Shown: one piece after another, positions 24,736 to 33,892 of the stretch | How positions within the stretch are numbered: position 1 is the stretch's first letter | Layout: each line of letters starts with the position of its first letter | Assembly: GCA_016703945.1 (NCBI GenBank) | Contig: JADJBC010000020.1 | Location: 74,082 to 138,081 of the forward strand | From: Candidatus Aalborgicola danicus | Lineage (GTDB): Bacteria; Pseudomonadota; Gammaproteobacteria; Burkholderiales; Burkholderiaceae_C | Direction of reading: 5' to 3' | Length of the DNA stretch: 64,000 bases | The notes under the pieces: model-generated | Told to the model about the DNA's origin: nothing | Database searches by the model: none | What the model saw: the letters and a program-made list of their open reading frames with translations, nothing else | Program-made: the position numbers and the translations under genes

Positions 24736-26085
24736 ATGTTTAAAAAAATACTAGTCGCCAACCGAGGCGAGATAGCGCTGCGAATTCAACGCGCCTGCAG
24801 GGAGCTTGGCGTCAAAGCAGTAATGGTCTATTCAGAAGCCGACCGCGACGCCAAATATGTCAAGTTGGCTGACGAAGCAGTGTGTATTGGTCCAGCGCAA
24901 TCGGCGCAGAGTTACCTCAATGTGCCGGCCATTATTTCTGCGGCGGAAGTGACCGACGCGGAAGCCATTCACCCCGGGTATGGCTTCCTCAGCGAAAACG
25001 CAGATTTTGCCGAGCGGGTGGAGCAGAGTGGATTTCAGTTCATTGGACCGACCCCGGACTCCATTCGTACCATGGGGGACAAGGTTTCAGCCAAACAAGC
25101 GATGATTCGCGCTGGAGTGCCTTGTGTACCGGGCTCTGAGGGTGAGTTGCCGGACGACCCCGCCCTCATTCGTCGGGTTGCCAAGGCCGTTGGCTACCCT
25201 GTCATCATCAAGGCAGCAGGTGGCGGTGGTGGGCGCGGCATGCGTGTGGTACATACCGAAGCCGCGTTGATCAATGCGGTGGCCATGACCAAGGCCGAGG
25301 CCGGCGCGGCGTTCGGGAATCCCGCTGTCTACATGGAGAAGTTTCTACAGAATCCGCGCCATATCGAGATTCAGATCCTGGCCGACAAACACAAGAATGC
25401 TGTGTATTTGGGTGAGCGGGACTGCTCCATGCAGAGGCGGCACCAGAAAATTCTTGAAGAAGCGCCTGCGCCCGGCATCAACCGCAAGCTGATCGAACGA
25501 ATCGGGGAGCGTTGCGTCGCGGCTTGCAAGAAAATTGGATACCGGGGCGCTGGTACTTTTGAGTTCTTGTACGAAGACGGCGAGTTTTACTTCATTGAAA
25601 TGAACACCCGGGTCCAAGTGGAGCATCCCGTCACCGAAATGGTGACCGGTATCGACATCGTACGAACCCAAATCATGGTTGCCGCTGGAGAAAAGTTGCC
25701 TTTCACCCAACGCCAGATTGAAATCCGTGGCCATGCGATGGAATGTCGCGTCAATGCCGAGGATCCCTACAAATTCACGCCATCACCCGGGCGTGTGACC
25801 ACTTGGCATGCCCCTGGCGGGCCAGGTGTTCGGGTGGACTCGCATGTTTATACCAACTACTTTGTTCCGCCCAATTACGACTCCATGATTGGCAAGATCA
25901 TTGTGCATGGTGACACCCGGGAACAGGCCATGGCGCGTATGCGCACCGCTTTGGCCGAAACCGTTGTTGAGGGCATCAACACCAATATACCTTTGCATCG
26001 CGAACTGCTCGTCGATGCCAAGTTTATGGATGGAGGCACCAACATCCATTACCTGGAACAGTGGTTAGACCAGCGCAAACGCTGA
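24736..26085 (+). CDS. accC: Biotin carboxylase subunit of acetyl-CoA carboxylase
   Basis: 449 residues, full length. Starts MFKKILVANRGEIALRIQRA; contains the ATP-grasp glycine loop KAAGGGGGRGMRVV, the RDCSMQRRHQKILEEAPAP segment and FIEMNTRVQVEHPVTE with catalytic residues. Carboxylates the biotin on AccB with ATP and bicarbonate. Second gene of the acc operon; prmA follows after 10 bases, an arrangement common in Burkholderiales. A second biotin-carboxylase-type gene is at 49553 for leucine catabolism. Confidence 0.97.
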   Translation: MFKKILVANRGEIALRIQRACRELGVKAVMVYSEADRDAKYVKLADEAVCIGPAQSAQSYLNVPAIISAAEVTDAEAIHPGYGFLSENADFAERVEQSGFQFIGPTPDSIRTMGDKVSAKQAMIRAGVPCVPGSEGELPDDPALIRRVAKAVGYPVIIKAAGGGGGRGMRVVHTEAALINAVAMTKAEAGAAFGNPAVYMEKFLQNPRHIEIQILADKHKNAVYLGERDCSMQRRHQKILEEAPAPGINRKLIERIGERCVAACKKIGYRGAGTFEFLYEDGEFYFIEMNTRVQVEHPVTEMVTGIDIVRTQIMVAAGEKLPFTQRQIEIRGHAMECRVNAEDPYKFTPSPGRVTTWHAPGGPGVRVDSHVYTNYFVPPNYDSMIGKIIVHGDTREQAMARMRTALAETVVEGINTNIPLHRELLVDAKFMDGGTNIHYLEQWLDQRKR

Positions 26086-26095
26086 GGTCATCATC

Positions 26096-26974
26096 GTGTT
26101 TGAACTAAGCATCATGTGCCCCGAGACAGGGCTGGAAGAACTGACCGATGCACTGGACGCGATGGGCGCATTGAGCGTCAGTGTTGAAGACGCGGACGCG
26201 CAAACCGATGCGGAACAGGCATTGTTTGGCGAGCCTGGCATGCCCCCTCCCAAGGAAGGCTGGCAGCGCTCCCGGGTGACCGCGCTGTTTGGGGACGAAG
26301 TACTGGCCACGGAGGCGGCGAATCTGCTGATGGCGCAAGACTTTTTTCACGGGTGCCGGTTGTTAGGTACTGCGGCTGTGCCGGATCAGGATTGGGTGCG
26401 GTTGACACAGGCGCAGTTCACGCCAGTGGAAATTACACCGGAGTTCTGGATCGTTCCCACCTGGCACGAGCCGCCTGCCCACGCGCATCAAATCATTCGA
26501 CTCGATCCGGGGCTGGCCTTTGGCACCGGGACCCATCCGACCACCCGAATGTGCCTGCGCTGGGTGGCCGGTCGCCCTGCGCAAGGTCGGGTACTCGATT
26601 ACGGTTGTGGTTCAGGCATTCTGGCGATCGGTGCCGCGAAGTTTGGAGCCCGTGAGGTGGTTGCGGTTGATATTGATACGGCGGCCATCGATGCAACGCT
26701 GCTCAACGCCACGGCAAACAGTGTGACAGTTCTGGCAGGGTTGCCGGATCTTGTGAAGGGCCAGTTTGACCTGGTGTTGGCAAATATCTTGGCGACACCA
26801 TTAAAGGTGCTGGCCCCTCTGCTGTGTTCCCGTGTCGCTCCAGGTGGTCACCTCGTGCTTGCGGGAATATTGGAGCGTCAGGCCGATGAGTTGATCGCCG
26901 CCTATAGCCCCCATTGCCGGCTGGCCGTGTCAGATCGTGAGGATGGCTGGATTCTGATGACTGCAATGGTCTAG
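26096..26974 (+). CDS. prmA: Ribosomal protein L11 methyltransferase
   Basis: 292 residues from a GTG start 10 bases after accC. The N-terminal substrate-binding domain (FELSIMCPETGLEELTDALD) precedes a SAM-binding methyltransferase domain with DPGLAFGTGTHPTTRMCL, VLDYGCGSGILAIGAAKFGA and DLVLANILATPL, all PrmA signatures. Trimethylates L11 in the cytoplasm. Part of the accBC transcript by spacing. Confidence 0.95.
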   Translation: MFELSIMCPETGLEELTDALDAMGALSVSVEDADAQTDAEQALFGEPGMPPPKEGWQRSRVTALFGDEVLATEAANLLMAQDFFHGCRLLGTAAVPDQDWVRLTQAQFTPVEITPEFWIVPTWHEPPAHAHQIIRLDPGLAFGTGTHPTTRMCLRWVAGRPAQGRVLDYGCGSGILAIGAAKFGAREVVAVDIDTAAIDATLLNATANSVTVLAGLPDLVKGQFDLVLANILATPLKVLAPLLCSRVAPGGHLVLAGILERQADELIAAYSPHCRLAVSDREDGWILMTAMV

Positions 26975-27007
26975 GCGGGGCAGTCGGGTCTTTACAATTC
27001 CACGCTG

Positions 27008-27994
27008 ATGAGTCTGATCACCAAATGTCCGGCGTGCACCACGATGTTCAAGGTCGTGCCAGACCAGTTGCGCGTATCGGATGGATGGGTACGTTGCGGA
27101 CAGTGCAACGAAGTGTTTGATGCCAATGCCAATCTGGAATCAGCGGCTCCCACCGTGCCGTCAGAAGCAAACCGCAGGACTCGGGATCCGGGGGCGGCCA
27201 TCTTTTTTTCCTTGACCGACAACGGTATTCCTGAAAAAGTGCCCAATCTGGGCCATGCCGAAACCGACAGTGCCGACGACCGTGTATCGGCAAATGACCC
27301 AATGCCGGCTCTGGAAGTTAACCTTCGAACGCTTCACGGCGAACCCGCAAAGACAGCAGTTCAAGCGAATGAACCATCGCTGCATTGGGAGACCACCAGT
27401 GTGGCTGCAGCGGTGGCAACGGGAGCAACAAAAGGTGAAGACGCGGAACTCGCCCTGGCATCCGGACCGCGGCATTCCTTCATGCATGATACGAATTCGC
27501 CATCAAAGGTCTCGACGAGCCGTGTCCTGCGAGTCACACTTTCGTTGTTGAATGTCTTCCTGACAGCAGGACTGACCTTGCAGGTCGTCACGTTTGAGCG
27601 GGATCGAATCGCTGCAACCCTGCCGCAAACCACTCCAGCACTACAAACACTGTGTGCTGCACTGTCCTGCACGCTATCGCCGCTTCGCCAAATTGAATCG
27701 GTGATTATCGACAGCTCGGCCTTCACCAGGATCCGGGGCGACGTCTACCGATTAAGTTTCACTTTAAAGAATACGGCGCGAACAAGTCTCGCGACACCGG
27801 GCATGGAGTTGACTCTGACCGACACCGAAGACCGTGCGGTGGCCAGGCGTGTGTTTCTTCCTGATGTATTTGCCGGGTCGTCTGCCGTTGTGGAAGCGGG
27901 AGCAGAGCTCCATGCGAGCTTGCCGGTTAACGTCAAATTGGCTGGCAATCACGAGAAAATCTCTGGTTATCGGCTGTTGTCTTTTTATCCGTGA
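27008..27994 (+). CDS. Zinc-ribbon (MJ0042 type) and DUF3426 membrane protein
   Basis: 328 residues. N-terminal zinc ribbon with two CxxC pairs (CPACTTMF and CGQCNEVF) within residues 8-40, a long low-complexity middle, one transmembrane helix at about 178-198 (LRVTLSLLNVFLTAGLTLQV), and a C-terminal DUF3426 beta-domain (VIIDSSAFTRIRGDVYRLSF, then FLPDVF). The family lies next to prmA in many betaproteobacteria; its function is unknown. Starts 33 bases after prmA and is followed by a strong terminator. Confidence 0.88.
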   Translation: MSLITKCPACTTMFKVVPDQLRVSDGWVRCGQCNEVFDANANLESAAPTVPSEANRRTRDPGAAIFFSLTDNGIPEKVPNLGHAETDSADDRVSANDPMPALEVNLRTLHGEPAKTAVQANEPSLHWETTSVAAAVATGATKGEDAELALASGPRHSFMHDTNSPSKVSTSRVLRVTLSLLNVFLTAGLTLQVVTFERDRIAATLPQTTPALQTLCAALSCTLSPLRQIESVIIDSSAFTRIRGDVYRLSFTLKNTARTSLATPGMELTLTDTEDRAVARRVFLPDVFAGSSAVVEAGAELHASLPVNVKLAGNHEKISGYRLLSFYP

Positions 27995-27995
27995 A

Positions 27996-28025
27996 AAAGC
28001 CCGGAACCTCTCGGTTCCGGGCTTT
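27996..28025. terminator. Terminator hairpin between convergent genes
   Basis: AAAGCCCGGAACC (27996-28008) pairs perfectly over 13 bp with GGTTCCGGGCTTT (28013-28025) around a TCTC loop. The A- and T-flanks let it serve both the acc-prmA-DUF3426 transcript and the oncoming H1-like gene. Confidence 0.85.
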
Positions 28026-28045
28026 GAGTTTCGCCAACGCGTGGA

Positions 28046-28495
28046 TTACGGTTTGTTGGACGTTGGGAAGGGCCAAGCTGCCTGCGGATTCAGTGTGGTC
28101 TGAGCGGCAGGTGCTGCGGCAGCGGGTGCTTTCGCGGCTTTCTTCGCAGCCGGCTTTTTGGCTGCCTTTTTAGCGACGGGCTTCTTGGCTACGGCTGCTT
28201 TTTTGGCCGGAGCCTTTTTAGCAGAAGCAGCCTTGCTGGAAGCAGCTTTCTTGGCTGGAGCAGCCGGCTTTGCAGCTACCTTTTTCGCGGGTGCGGCCTT
28301 TTTAGCCGGTGCTGCCTTTTTTGCGGGCGCAGCCTTCTTCGCAGCTACCTTCTTCGCGGGTGCTACCTTTGCGGCTACTTTTTTAGCGGGTGCCGCTTTC
28401 TTCGCTGGTGCGGCCTTTGCGGCTACTTTTTTAGCGGGTGCCGCTTTCTTCGCTGGTGCGGCCTTCGTAGCGGCCGGTTTTTTTGCAGTTGCCAT
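28046..28495 (-). CDS. Histone H1-like alanine/lysine-rich protein
   Basis: 149 residues from the ATG at 28495, chosen because AAGGAG lies just upstream (about 28501-28506); the open frame beyond lacks this. Almost the whole sequence is PAKKAA/APAKKVAAK repeats, giving a very basic, disordered chain like eukaryotic H1 C-terminal tails and bacterial HctB/AlgP-type proteins. Likely binds DNA nonspecifically in the nucleoid. The C-terminus (about 133-149) has a QTTLNPQAAWPFPTSNKP end common in Burkholderiales homologs. It contains a 48-bp tandem repeat. Confidence 0.9.
   Translation of the reverse strand: MATAKKPAATKAAPAKKAAPAKKVAAKAAPAKKAAPAKKVAAKVAPAKKVAAKKAAPAKKAAPAKKAAPAKKVAAKPAAPAKKAASSKAASAKKAPAKKAAVAKKPVAKKAAKKPAAKKAAKAPAAAAPAAQTTLNPQAAWPFPTSNKP
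28371..28466 (-). repeat. 48-bp tandem duplication in the H1-like gene
   Basis: Two adjacent copies of a 48-base unit (28371-28418 and 28419-28466) differ only at the last base. Each encodes 16 residues, so copy-number change would keep the frame and alter tail length. Confidence 0.85.
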
Positions 28496-28666
28496 GATTT
28501 TCTCCTTGATCAATTTACAAAGAGCACTTCTTGCCTTAGAAACGGCAGTAAGCGATCCATGCGGTTGGGCAAGGTCCCAGCCGCATGAACTTGGTGACAC
28601 CGACCCAGCGCAGCCGGTTTGGCGTGCTGATGGTTTGGTGAAAAGGGGGGGAACATAATGTGTTGA

Positions 28667-29800
28667 TCAGTCCCAAGACAGCGAACCGCCCGACTGGTAT
28701 TCAATAACCCTGGTCTCGAAGAAGTTGCGTTCCTTCTTTAAATCGATCATCTCGCTCATCCAGGGAAACGGATTCTCTTCATTCGGAAACAACGTGTCCA
28801 GACCAATCTGGGTCGCGCGCCGGTTGGCGATATATCTCAGGTAGCCTTTGAACATCGACGCGTTCATACCCAGTACGCCGCGTGGCATCGTGTCTTCGGC
28901 ATAGCGGTATTCCAATTCCACGGCCTTTTCAAATAGCGCCCTGATCTCCGCCTTGAACTCTGCTGTCCACAGTTGAGGATTCTCCAACTTCAATTGGTTG
29001 ATCAAGTCGATGCCGAAATTGCAGTGCATCGACTCATCGCGCAGGATGTATTGGTACTGCTCGGCTGCACCGGTCATCTTGTTTTGTCGACCCAGGGCCA
29101 GGATCTGGGCGAAGCCGACGTAGAAGAATAGGCCTTCCATCAGGCAGGCGAACACGATCAGGGACTTCAACAAGGTCTGGTCTGCTTCGGGTGTGCCGGT
29201 GTGGAAGTGGGGGTCCATGATCGCTTCAATGAAAGGGATCAGGAACTGGTCCTTGTCGCGGATGGACTGCACCTCGTTATAGGCGTTGAAGATTTCGCTC
29301 TCGTCCAGGCCCAACGACTCTACGATGTACTGGTAGGCGTGGGTGTGAATGGCTTCTTCAAACGCTTGGCGCAACAGGAACTGGCGGCACTCGGGGGCGG
29401 TGATGTGGCGATAGGTGCCCAACACAATATTGTTGGCAGCCAACGAATCGGCGGTGACAAAAAACCCCAGGTTGCGCTTGATGATACGACGTTCATCTTC
29501 GGTCAAACCATTGGGGTCTTTCCACAGAGCAATGTCGCGGGTCATGTTGACCTCTTGCGGCATCCAGTGGTTGGCGCAGCTGGCCAAATATTTTTCCCAG
29601 GCCCATTTGTACTTGAATGGTACCAACTGGTTGACATCGGTCTTGCCGTTGATGATGCGTTTGTCCGACGCCTTCATTCGAAGGGGAACTGCAGGCTTTA
29701 CGGGGGTGTTTTGTGCCCGCTCAACCGGCGGAATTTCCGACGGTGTGAACGCAAATTTTGCTAGCGATGTGGGCTTGACTTCTTCGTCCCAGGTCAACAT
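28667..29800 (-). CDS. nrdB: Class Ia ribonucleotide reductase, beta (small) subunit
   Basis: 377 residues. Diiron-site segments are visible: SLAANNIVLGTYRHITAPEC and QAFEEAIHTHAYQYI, then ILRDESMHCNFGIDLIN. The protein ends in GGSLSWD, the tail that docks on NrdA. It houses the tyrosyl radical and diiron cofactor for dNTP synthesis in the cytoplasm. It lies 129 bases downstream of nrdA on the same strand; the gap holds an 8-bp hairpin. Confidence 0.96.
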   Translation of the reverse strand: MLTWDEEVKPTSLAKFAFTPSEIPPVERAQNTPVKPAVPLRMKASDKRIINGKTDVNQLVPFKYKWAWEKYLASCANHWMPQEVNMTRDIALWKDPNGLTEDERRIIKRNLGFFVTADSLAANNIVLGTYRHITAPECRQFLLRQAFEEAIHTHAYQYIVESLGLDESEIFNAYNEVQSIRDKDQFLIPFIEAIMDPHFHTGTPEADQTLLKSLIVFACLMEGLFFYVGFAQILALGRQNKMTGAAEQYQYILRDESMHCNFGIDLINQLKLENPQLWTAEFKAEIRALFEKAVELEYRYAEDTMPRGVLGMNASMFKGYLRYIANRRATQIGLDTLFPNEENPFPWMSEMIDLKKERNFFETRVIEYQSGGSLSWD

Positions 29801-29897
29801 AAATTATTCCAATCTGCGGATTATGAGAGCAGCGAAATGAAATGAAAAGTAATCATGTACTTCACCGCGAATATGTGTTGTTCAATAGCATCGCATC

Positions 29898-29918
29898 GCA
29901 TCGCACCGCATGCGATGC
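29898..29918 (-). other. Small hairpin in the nrdA-nrdB gap
   Basis: GCATCGCA (29898-29905) pairs with TGCGATGC (29911-29918) around 5 bases, next to a short GCATC/GCATCG tandem. No T-run follows on the transcribed strand, so a processing or stability element is likelier than a terminator. Confidence 0.35.
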
Positions 29919-29929
29919 AGGTGTACACA

Positions 29930-32878
29930 TCACTGGCAGGACTCGCATGTTGGGTCATCCACACCGCAAAACCTGATGTCGGTAGCAGCATGGGTTGCCA
30001 TCTCCATTTGCAGCAGTGCCGCTGCCGCCGCAGCCTCCAAAGCACTCGCTGCACGCATGGAACCCTTGGCATCGTTGCCTGAGGACACTGCGTTCATCTT
30101 GCCTGCGGTCACCGTCGATTTTTCGGCGTGTGTGGCCGACATGGTGCGCAGGTAGTAGGTAGTCTTCAGGCCGCGCAACCAGGCCAATTTGTAGGTCTCG
30201 TCGAGCTTCTTGCCCGATGCACCGGCCATGTAGATGTTCAGCGATTGCGCCTGGTCAATCCACTTCTGGCGGCGCGCTGCTGCTTCGACCAGCCACTGTG
30301 TCTCAACCTCGAACGCGGTGGCGTAGAGCTGTTTGACTTCGGCGGGTACACGGTCGATGGGGCCGAGTGATCCGTCAAAGTGTTTCAGGTCCATCACCAT
30401 GACGTCGTCCCATAAGCCCAGGCGCTTCAGGTCCTTGACCAGGTAGCCGTTGATCACCGTGAACTCGCCCGAAAGATTGGACTTCACCGACAGATTGCCG
30501 AAGCTGGGTTCTATGGATGCATCCACACCAATGATGTTGGAGATGGTGGCGGTGGGTGCGATGGCCACGCAGTTGGAGTTGCGCATGCCGTCTTGGGCAA
30601 TCTTGTTGCGCAGGGCATTCCAGTCTAGTGTGGAGGAACGGTCCACTTCGACGTAGCCGCCGCGTGCGGAGGCCAGCAGTTCCAGGGTGTCCAGCGGCAG
30701 CACGCCCTTGTCCCACAGCGATCCCTTGTAGCTGGAATACTTGCCGCGCTCGCGGGCGAGTTCGGTCGATGCCCAGTAGGCGTAGTAGCAGATGGCTTCC
30801 ATGGATTCGTCGGCAAACTGCACGGCGGTTTCGCTGGCATAGGGAATGCGCAGCTCGTACAGGCTGTCCTGGAAGGCCATCACACCCAGGCCGACCGGGC
30901 GATGGCGCAAATTGGAGTCGCGCGCCTTCTTGACCGCGTAGTAGTTGATGTCGATCACGTTGTCCAGCATACGCATGGCAGTGCTGATGGTGCGCTTGAG
31001 CTTGTCGTGGTCCAGGACAGAACCGCCGGTCGAGCCGTCGGGTGCCGCCTTCAAGTGCTGGCGCAGGTTGACCGAGCCCAGGTTGCAGACGGCCGTTTCG
31101 GTGTCCGAGGTATTGAGGGTGATCTCGGTGCAAAGGTTGCTGGAGTGCACGACGCCGGCATGCTGCTGGGGCGAGCGCACGTTGCAGGCGTCCTTGAACG
31201 TGATCCAGGGGTGCCCAGTTTCGAACAGCATGGTCAGCATCTTGCGCCACAGGTCGCTTGCCTGGATGGTGCGGGCGGGTTTGATCTCACCGCGTGCGGC
31301 CTTTTCTTCGTAGGCCACATAGGCCTTCTCGAAGTCGGCGCCAAACAGGTCGTGCAGGTCCGGCACGTTGTTCGGTGAGAACAAGGTCCAGGTTCCTTTT
31401 TCCATCACGCGGCGCATGAACAGATCGGGGATCCAATTGGCCGTGTTCATGTCGTGGGTGCGGCGGCGGTCGTCGCCAGTGTTCTTGCGCAGCTCCAAGA
31501 ACTCTTCGATATCCAGATGCCAGGTTTCCAGGTAGGTGCAAACCGCGCCCTTGCGCTTGCCGCCTTGGTTGACCGCGACGGCCGTGTCGTTGACGACCTT
31601 CAGGAATGGCACAACACCTTGGGATTCGCCATTGGTGCCCTTGATGTGGGCACCCAGTGCGCGTACGCGTGTCCAGTCATTGCCCAGGCCGCCCGCAAAT
31701 TTGGACAACAAGGCGTTTTCCTTGATGGACTCGTAAATACCGTCCAGATCGTCCGGCACGGTGGTCAGGTAGCAGCTGGAGAGTTGCGAGCGCAGCGTGC
31801 CGCTGTTGAACAGCGTCGGTGTGCTGGACATGAAGTCGAAGCGCGATAACACTTCGTAGAACTCGATGGCGCGCGCTTCGCGGTCGATCTCGTTCAGCGA
31901 CAGGCCCATGGCTACCCGCATGAAGAAGGCCTGGGGCAGCTCGATGCGGGTCTTGCCTTCGTGCAGGAAGTAACGGTCATACAGGGTTTGCAGGCCCAGG
32001 TAGTCAAACTGCATGTCGCGTTCTGCTTTCAGGGCGGCGCCCAGGCGGGCCAGGTCGAACTGCATCAGCCGCTCGTCCAGCAACTCGGCGTTCACACCGC
32101 GCTTGATGAAGCCAGGGAAGTAGTCGGTATAAGCGCCCGCCATATCTGCAGGTGCCACGTCACGCCCCAGCACTTCGCGGGAAATCGTATGGAACAGCAG
32201 GCGTGCTGTGGCGTAGGTGTAATCCGGGTCCTTTTCGATCAGCGTACGGGCCGCCAGGATGGAGGCCTTGTAGACCTCGTCCATCGGCACGCCGTCGTAC
32301 AGGTTGCGCATGGTCTCGGCCAGAATGGGCTCAGCCTTGACGTCGGCACCCAGGCCGGTGCAGGCGGTTGTTATCAGGCTCTTTAGCTGGTTCAGGTCCA
32401 GCACCACGCGTTGGCCGTTGTCGATGGCGTGCAGCACCGGTGCGGGAGGGGCTACTTCGGCCACGTGTTTGGCGCGCTCCTGGGCACGGCGCTCGCGGTA
32501 CAACACATAGGCTCGCGCAATTTCATGGTGGCCACCGCGCATCAGTCCCAGTTCGGCGTGGTCTTGCACGTCTTCAATATGGAAGGTGCCACCGCCCGGA
32601 CGCGAGCGCACCAGTGCGCGGATGACCTGCTGGGTCAGCGCTTCGACCACGTCACGCACGCTGGCGGACGCGGCGCCTTGGGTGCCATGCACAGCCAGGA
32701 AGGCCTTCATCATGGCCACGGCGATCTTGTTGGGCTCGAAGGGCACAACCGCACCGTTGCGGCGAATAATTTGGTAATGGGCCAGGTGGTTGATGCTGCC
32801 ACCTTCGGTCGACGTGTCGCTGTGCGAGGACAGCATGGCGGTGGTGGCGTGTGGGATGGTGCTGGAAATTGATTGCAT
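29930..32878 (-). CDS. nrdA: Class Ia ribonucleotide reductase, alpha (large) subunit
   Basis: 982 residues. An N-terminal ATP-cone (YQIIRRNGAVVPFEPNKIAV, about 33-120) precedes the ten-stranded barrel with FNSGTLRSQLSSCYL, SNLCTEITLNT, CNLGSVNLRQHL and the PTATISNIIGVDASIEPSF loop. The C-terminus ends in FCGVDDPTCESCQ, holding the mobile redox cysteines. The enzyme reduces NDPs to dNDPs with NrdB. Upstream, two NrdR-like boxes 32 bases apart indicate repression by NrdR. The long antisense frames over this gene are coding shadows. Confidence 0.97.
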   Translation of the reverse strand: MQSISSTIPHATTAMLSSHSDTSTEGGSINHLAHYQIIRRNGAVVPFEPNKIAVAMMKAFLAVHGTQGAASASVRDVVEALTQQVIRALVRSRPGGGTFHIEDVQDHAELGLMRGGHHEIARAYVLYRERRAQERAKHVAEVAPPAPVLHAIDNGQRVVLDLNQLKSLITTACTGLGADVKAEPILAETMRNLYDGVPMDEVYKASILAARTLIEKDPDYTYATARLLFHTISREVLGRDVAPADMAGAYTDYFPGFIKRGVNAELLDERLMQFDLARLGAALKAERDMQFDYLGLQTLYDRYFLHEGKTRIELPQAFFMRVAMGLSLNEIDREARAIEFYEVLSRFDFMSSTPTLFNSGTLRSQLSSCYLTTVPDDLDGIYESIKENALLSKFAGGLGNDWTRVRALGAHIKGTNGESQGVVPFLKVVNDTAVAVNQGGKRKGAVCTYLETWHLDIEEFLELRKNTGDDRRRTHDMNTANWIPDLFMRRVMEKGTWTLFSPNNVPDLHDLFGADFEKAYVAYEEKAARGEIKPARTIQASDLWRKMLTMLFETGHPWITFKDACNVRSPQQHAGVVHSSNLCTEITLNTSDTETAVCNLGSVNLRQHLKAAPDGSTGGSVLDHDKLKRTISTAMRMLDNVIDINYYAVKKARDSNLRHRPVGLGVMAFQDSLYELRIPYASETAVQFADESMEAICYYAYWASTELARERGKYSSYKGSLWDKGVLPLDTLELLASARGGYVEVDRSSTLDWNALRNKIAQDGMRNSNCVAIAPTATISNIIGVDASIEPSFGNLSVKSNLSGEFTVINGYLVKDLKRLGLWDDVMVMDLKHFDGSLGPIDRVPAEVKQLYATAFEVETQWLVEAAARRQKWIDQAQSLNIYMAGASGKKLDETYKLAWLRGLKTTYYLRTMSATHAEKSTVTAGKMNAVSSGNDAKGSMRAASALEAAAAAALLQMEMATHAATDIRFCGVDDPTCESCQ

Positions 32879-33298
32879 GGATTCCTCGTCTAAATCGGCA
32901 TTCTTATGGGCTTGCCTGTTTTTGAAAAATCACCACAATTGCCGCGAAGCAGGACAACGGTGATTGGGACAGCGCACACTATATATGGGGTGTTAGCGGT
33001 GTGCAAGCCACTACCGGTAGTGTATCGTCTCCAAGCCAACAAACGCGTGGTGGCCCCCAAAAAGTGCGCACCAAGGTGTTTTCTTCCGCTCGCTGCGTCG
33101 CTGCTCGAACGACGGGTGGCGCGCAGGCCTTGTCAATCGGTGGTTTGTTATCTGGACATCAGCATTGATGCGGTTTGCAGCGGGAATTGACCGCCCAAGT
33201 GGCGTGAATTCAGGAAATTGATCTGCGGGATGGAGCAAATTGCAATAGCCCTTAGCCGATGGGCATGTGCAGAGAGAGGCTGGTCGCCTCGCCGCTTT
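32879..33298. other. Intergenic region between nrdA and ampD
   Basis: 420 bases without a credible gene. The nrdA-proximal part holds two NrdR-like boxes and presumably the nrd promoter. I see nothing further in 33060-33298; the short open frames there lack ribosome sites and family character. Confidence 0.5.
32976..33023 (-). promoter_or_regulatory. Pair of NrdR boxes upstream of nrdA
   Basis: Box 1 ACACTATATATGGGGT (32976-32991) and box 2 CCACTACCGGTAGTGT (33008-33023) each resemble the palindromic consensus acaCwATATATwGtgt, and their starts are 32 bases apart, the three-turn spacing typical of NrdR operators. Box 2 keeps the CACTA/TAGTG arms with a CCGG centre. They lie 98-146 bases before the nrdA start. 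Confidence 0.7.
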
Positions 33299-33892
33299 CT
33301 ACAAAACCCCTGCGGGAAAACACTGAGGCGGTAGCCCCAACATTTTTTGTAACAAAGTCCACTGCAGACCCGGGCCGGGGTCCGACTTGCGCCCCAGGGC
33401 AATGTGCTCGTGGCCCGCAATGTGTGCAATCGGGTAGTGCCGTATCAACACGAGACACAGTTCGGCCAGTGCTTCATATTGGGCGGTTTCAAAAAATTCG
33501 CCTTCCAGACCTTCGAGTTCGATGCCGATGGAGTCATCGTTGCAATTGTCGCGTCCACGGTACCGGGATGTGCCAGCGTGCCAAGCACGGTCATTGCAAC
33601 TCACAAATTGCCAAATTTCACCGGTGCGCCGAATGTAAAAGTGCGAAGACACCTTGATGCCTTCAATCTGCTGGAAGTAGGGGTGCACTGCCCAGTCGAG
33701 CCGGTTGGTAAAAAGGTCCTGCACTGCTTGTCCGCCGTACTGGCCAGGCGGGAGACTGATCGAGTGCAGCACCAACAGATCAATGTGGGCTGCGTCTGGC
33801 CTGGGCCCGAAATTGGGCGATGCCAGCCTATGCGCAGGTGGATACCAACCCGCGTGCCATGGCGCTTCATCGAGCGGCCTGCCGTCAGTCAT
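33299..33892 (-). CDS. ampD: 1,6-anhydro-N-acetylmuramyl-L-alanine amidase
   Basis: 197 residues. Amidase_2 fold with zinc ligands in LLVLHSISLPPGQY (early His), a central SSHFYIRRTGEIWQFV segment and IAGHEHIALGRKSDPGPGL carrying the later His and Asp. AmpD removes the stem peptide from anhydro-muropeptides in the cytoplasm, upstream of Mpl in murein recycling. Its start overlaps the end of pilR by 8 bases, so it may be read through from pilSR. Confidence 0.94.
   Translation of the reverse strand: MTDGRPLDEAPWHAGWYPPAHRLASPNFGPRPDAAHIDLLVLHSISLPPGQYGGQAVQDLFTNRLDWAVHPYFQQIEGIKVSSHFYIRRTGEIWQFVSCNDRAWHAGTSRYRGRDNCNDDSIGIELEGLEGEFFETAQYEALAELCLVLIRHYPIAHIAGHEHIALGRKSDPGPGLQWTLLQKMLGLPPQCFPAGVL

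Noticed and set aside
28150..28490. Regularly spaced short repeats considered as a CRISPR array
   Set aside because: The periodicity is codon repeats of PAKKAA without unique spacers.
28158..28658. Plus-strand frame over the H1-like gene reading FLAGAAFFAGAAF repeats
   Set aside because: Mirror image of the Lys/Ala repeat; the minus-strand frame has the ribosome site and family character.
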